NCBI RefSeq assembly: GCF_900100535.1
Contig: NZ_FNDG01000007.1
Coordinates: 186,001 to 250,000 of the forward strand
Length of the DNA stretch: 64,000 nucleotides
Source: Phytopseudomonas flavescens
GTDB taxonomy: Bacteria; Pseudomonadota; Gammaproteobacteria; Pseudomonadales; Pseudomonadaceae
Direction of reading: 5' to 3'
Shown here: positions 63,231 through 64,000 of the stretch, one piece after another
Position numbering within the stretch: the stretch's first letter is position 1
Layout: the number at the start of each line of letters is the position of its first letter
The notes under the pieces: model-generated
Database searches by the model: none
Told to the model about the DNA's origin: nothing
What the model saw: the letters and a program-made list of their open reading frames with translations, nothing else
Translations under genes and position numbers: made by a program

Positions 63231-64000
63231 TCAGTACGCGCTGGCCTGGTTGAGCATGGTCACTTCGTCGTCGCTCAAGTGCAGGCGGGTGGCGGCAAGC
63301 AGATCGGCCAGTTGCCTGCTCGACGTGGCACTGGCGATGGGCGCGGTAATGCTCGGGCGGGCGATCAGCCAGGCCAGGGCGACCTGGGCCGGCGTCGCGT
63401 CACGGGCTGCGGCGACCTCATCGAGCGCGGAGAGGATGGTGACGCCGCGTTCATCCATGTAGCCCTTGACCATCTCGGCGCGGGCGCCGGCGATATCGTC
63501 GCGGGTGCGGTACTTGCCGGTGAGAAAGCCGCTGGCCAGGGAAAAGTAGCTGATCACCCCGATGCCGAGTTCCTGCACCACCGGCTCCAGCTCTTCTTCG
63601 TAGGCCTTGCGTGCGTGCAGGTTGTAGTGCGGCTGCAGGCTCTGGTAGCTCGGCACGCCCAGGCGCTGCGCCACCCGATGGGCTTCGCGCAGGCGCTCGC
63701 CGCTGTAGTTGGAGGCGCCGATGACCCGCACCTTGCCTTGCTCGATCAGCCGGGAGAAGGCGCCCAGGGTTTCTTCCAGGGGCGTGTCGGCATCGTCCTG
63801 ATGGGCCTGATACAGGTCGATGTAGTCGGTCTGCAGGCGTTTGAGCGAGTCCTCCACGGCTTTCTGGATGTAGTCCGCCTTGAGGCCTTTGCCGCCGTGG
63901 CCCATTTCCATGCCGACCTTGGTCGCCAGCACGATGCGTTCGCGCTGGCCGCTGCGTTTCAACCATTTGCCGATGATGCTTTCCGACTCGCCGCCCTGGT
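63231..64000 (-). CDS. Aldo/keto reductase, 5' end beyond the window
   Basis: C-terminal 256 residues of an NADPH-dependent aldo/keto reductase of the Tas/YajO type; the frame is open to the right edge (GGESESIIGKWL precedes the first visible TTG), so the start is missing. Features: VLATKVG with the catalytic Lys, QTDYIDLYQAHQDD with the His of the tetrad, RVIGASNYS, SLQPHYNL, and a C-terminal cofactor loop (PIASATSSRQLADL). Its Asp/Tyr residues lie outside the window. Unrelated to the decayed copy at 14 kb. Confidence 0.88.
   Translation of the reverse strand, partial: QGGESESIIGKWLKRSGQRERIVLATKVGMEMGHGGKGLKADYIQKAVEDSLKRLQTDYIDLYQAHQDDADTPLEETLGAFSRLIEQGKVRVIGASNYSGERLREAHRVAQRLGVPSYQSLQPHYNLHARKAYEEELEPVVQELGIGVISYFSLASGFLTGKYRTRDDIAGARAEMVKGYMDERGVTILSALDEVAAARDATPAQVALAWLIARPSITAPIASATSSRQLADLLAATRLHLSDDEVTMLNQASAY

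Overview
The window looks like a chromosomal segment of a Pseudomonas species. The evidence is the high-GC core with strong G/C third positions, the linked tadA, mltF and purL genes, the glucarate locus and the gene families present. Palindromic repeats of the GTAGGGTGGACAAC type hint at the mendocina/stutzeri/alcaligenes side of the genus, which is a weak inference. The left 10.2 kb is visibly poorer in G/C and is accessory DNA.

Region 1 (1-10.2 kb) is the right end of a genomic island carrying anti-phage genes. It holds a C5-cytosine methyltransferase (cut by the window edge) and a convergent, overlapping vsr mismatch endonuclease. A tightly coupled operon follows: MutL/MORC-like GHKL ATPase, Z1-domain helicase-like protein, DUF4420 PD-(D/E)XK nuclease and AIPR protein, then an HNH-type protein. 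This matches the published Mza (MutL-Z1-DUF-AIPR) defence architecture. At 10218-10232 lies a copy of what looks like the 3' end of guaA (codons for IEW-E-stop) followed by a guaA-like terminator. I read this as the island's attachment site, which would mean an island inserted in guaA.

Region 2 (10.3-35 kb) is chromosomal but variable. It contains an autotransporter with a Pro-Thr-Glu linker, a decayed aldo/keto reductase, a TonB-dependent siderophore receptor, a bacterial PH-domain gene, a TetR/quinone-reductase pair with a clear operator, and a ferric-iron ABC transporter without its ATPase. Then come a multicopper oxidase with tadA, a glucarate catabolism locus (gudD, a GudP-type transporter and a FadR-type regulator with a matching operator), and a thiol/sulfur locus (thiol dioxygenase, four-domain rhodanese, sulfonate-type binding protein). 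mltF and purL follow.

Region 3 (39-42.5 kb) has a flavin-reductase remnant, an AraC regulator divergent from an MFS exporter, and a YqfO-type gene.

Region 4 (42.5-58.4 kb) is the most coherent block. A tatABC operon, a complete type II secretion set (gspK, then gspC-D-E-F-G-H-I-J-L-M-N), a PhoX-type phosphatase and a Tat-exported SoxB-like protein whose metal-binding motifs are lost sit together. PhoB-box-like direct repeats with an 11-bp period precede tatA and the SoxB-like/gsp operon, and a weaker pair precedes phoX. I infer a phosphate-starvation secretion module in which Tat moves folded enzymes to the periplasm and the type II system moves them out of the cell.

Region 5 (58.4-64 kb) contains an L,D-transpeptidase, pirin, a LysR regulator divergent from a methionine-type aminotransferase, a nitrilase-family omega-amidase candidate and the 3' part of an aldo/keto reductase cut by the window edge. 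Two families of dispersed palindromes are visible in the last 10 kb.
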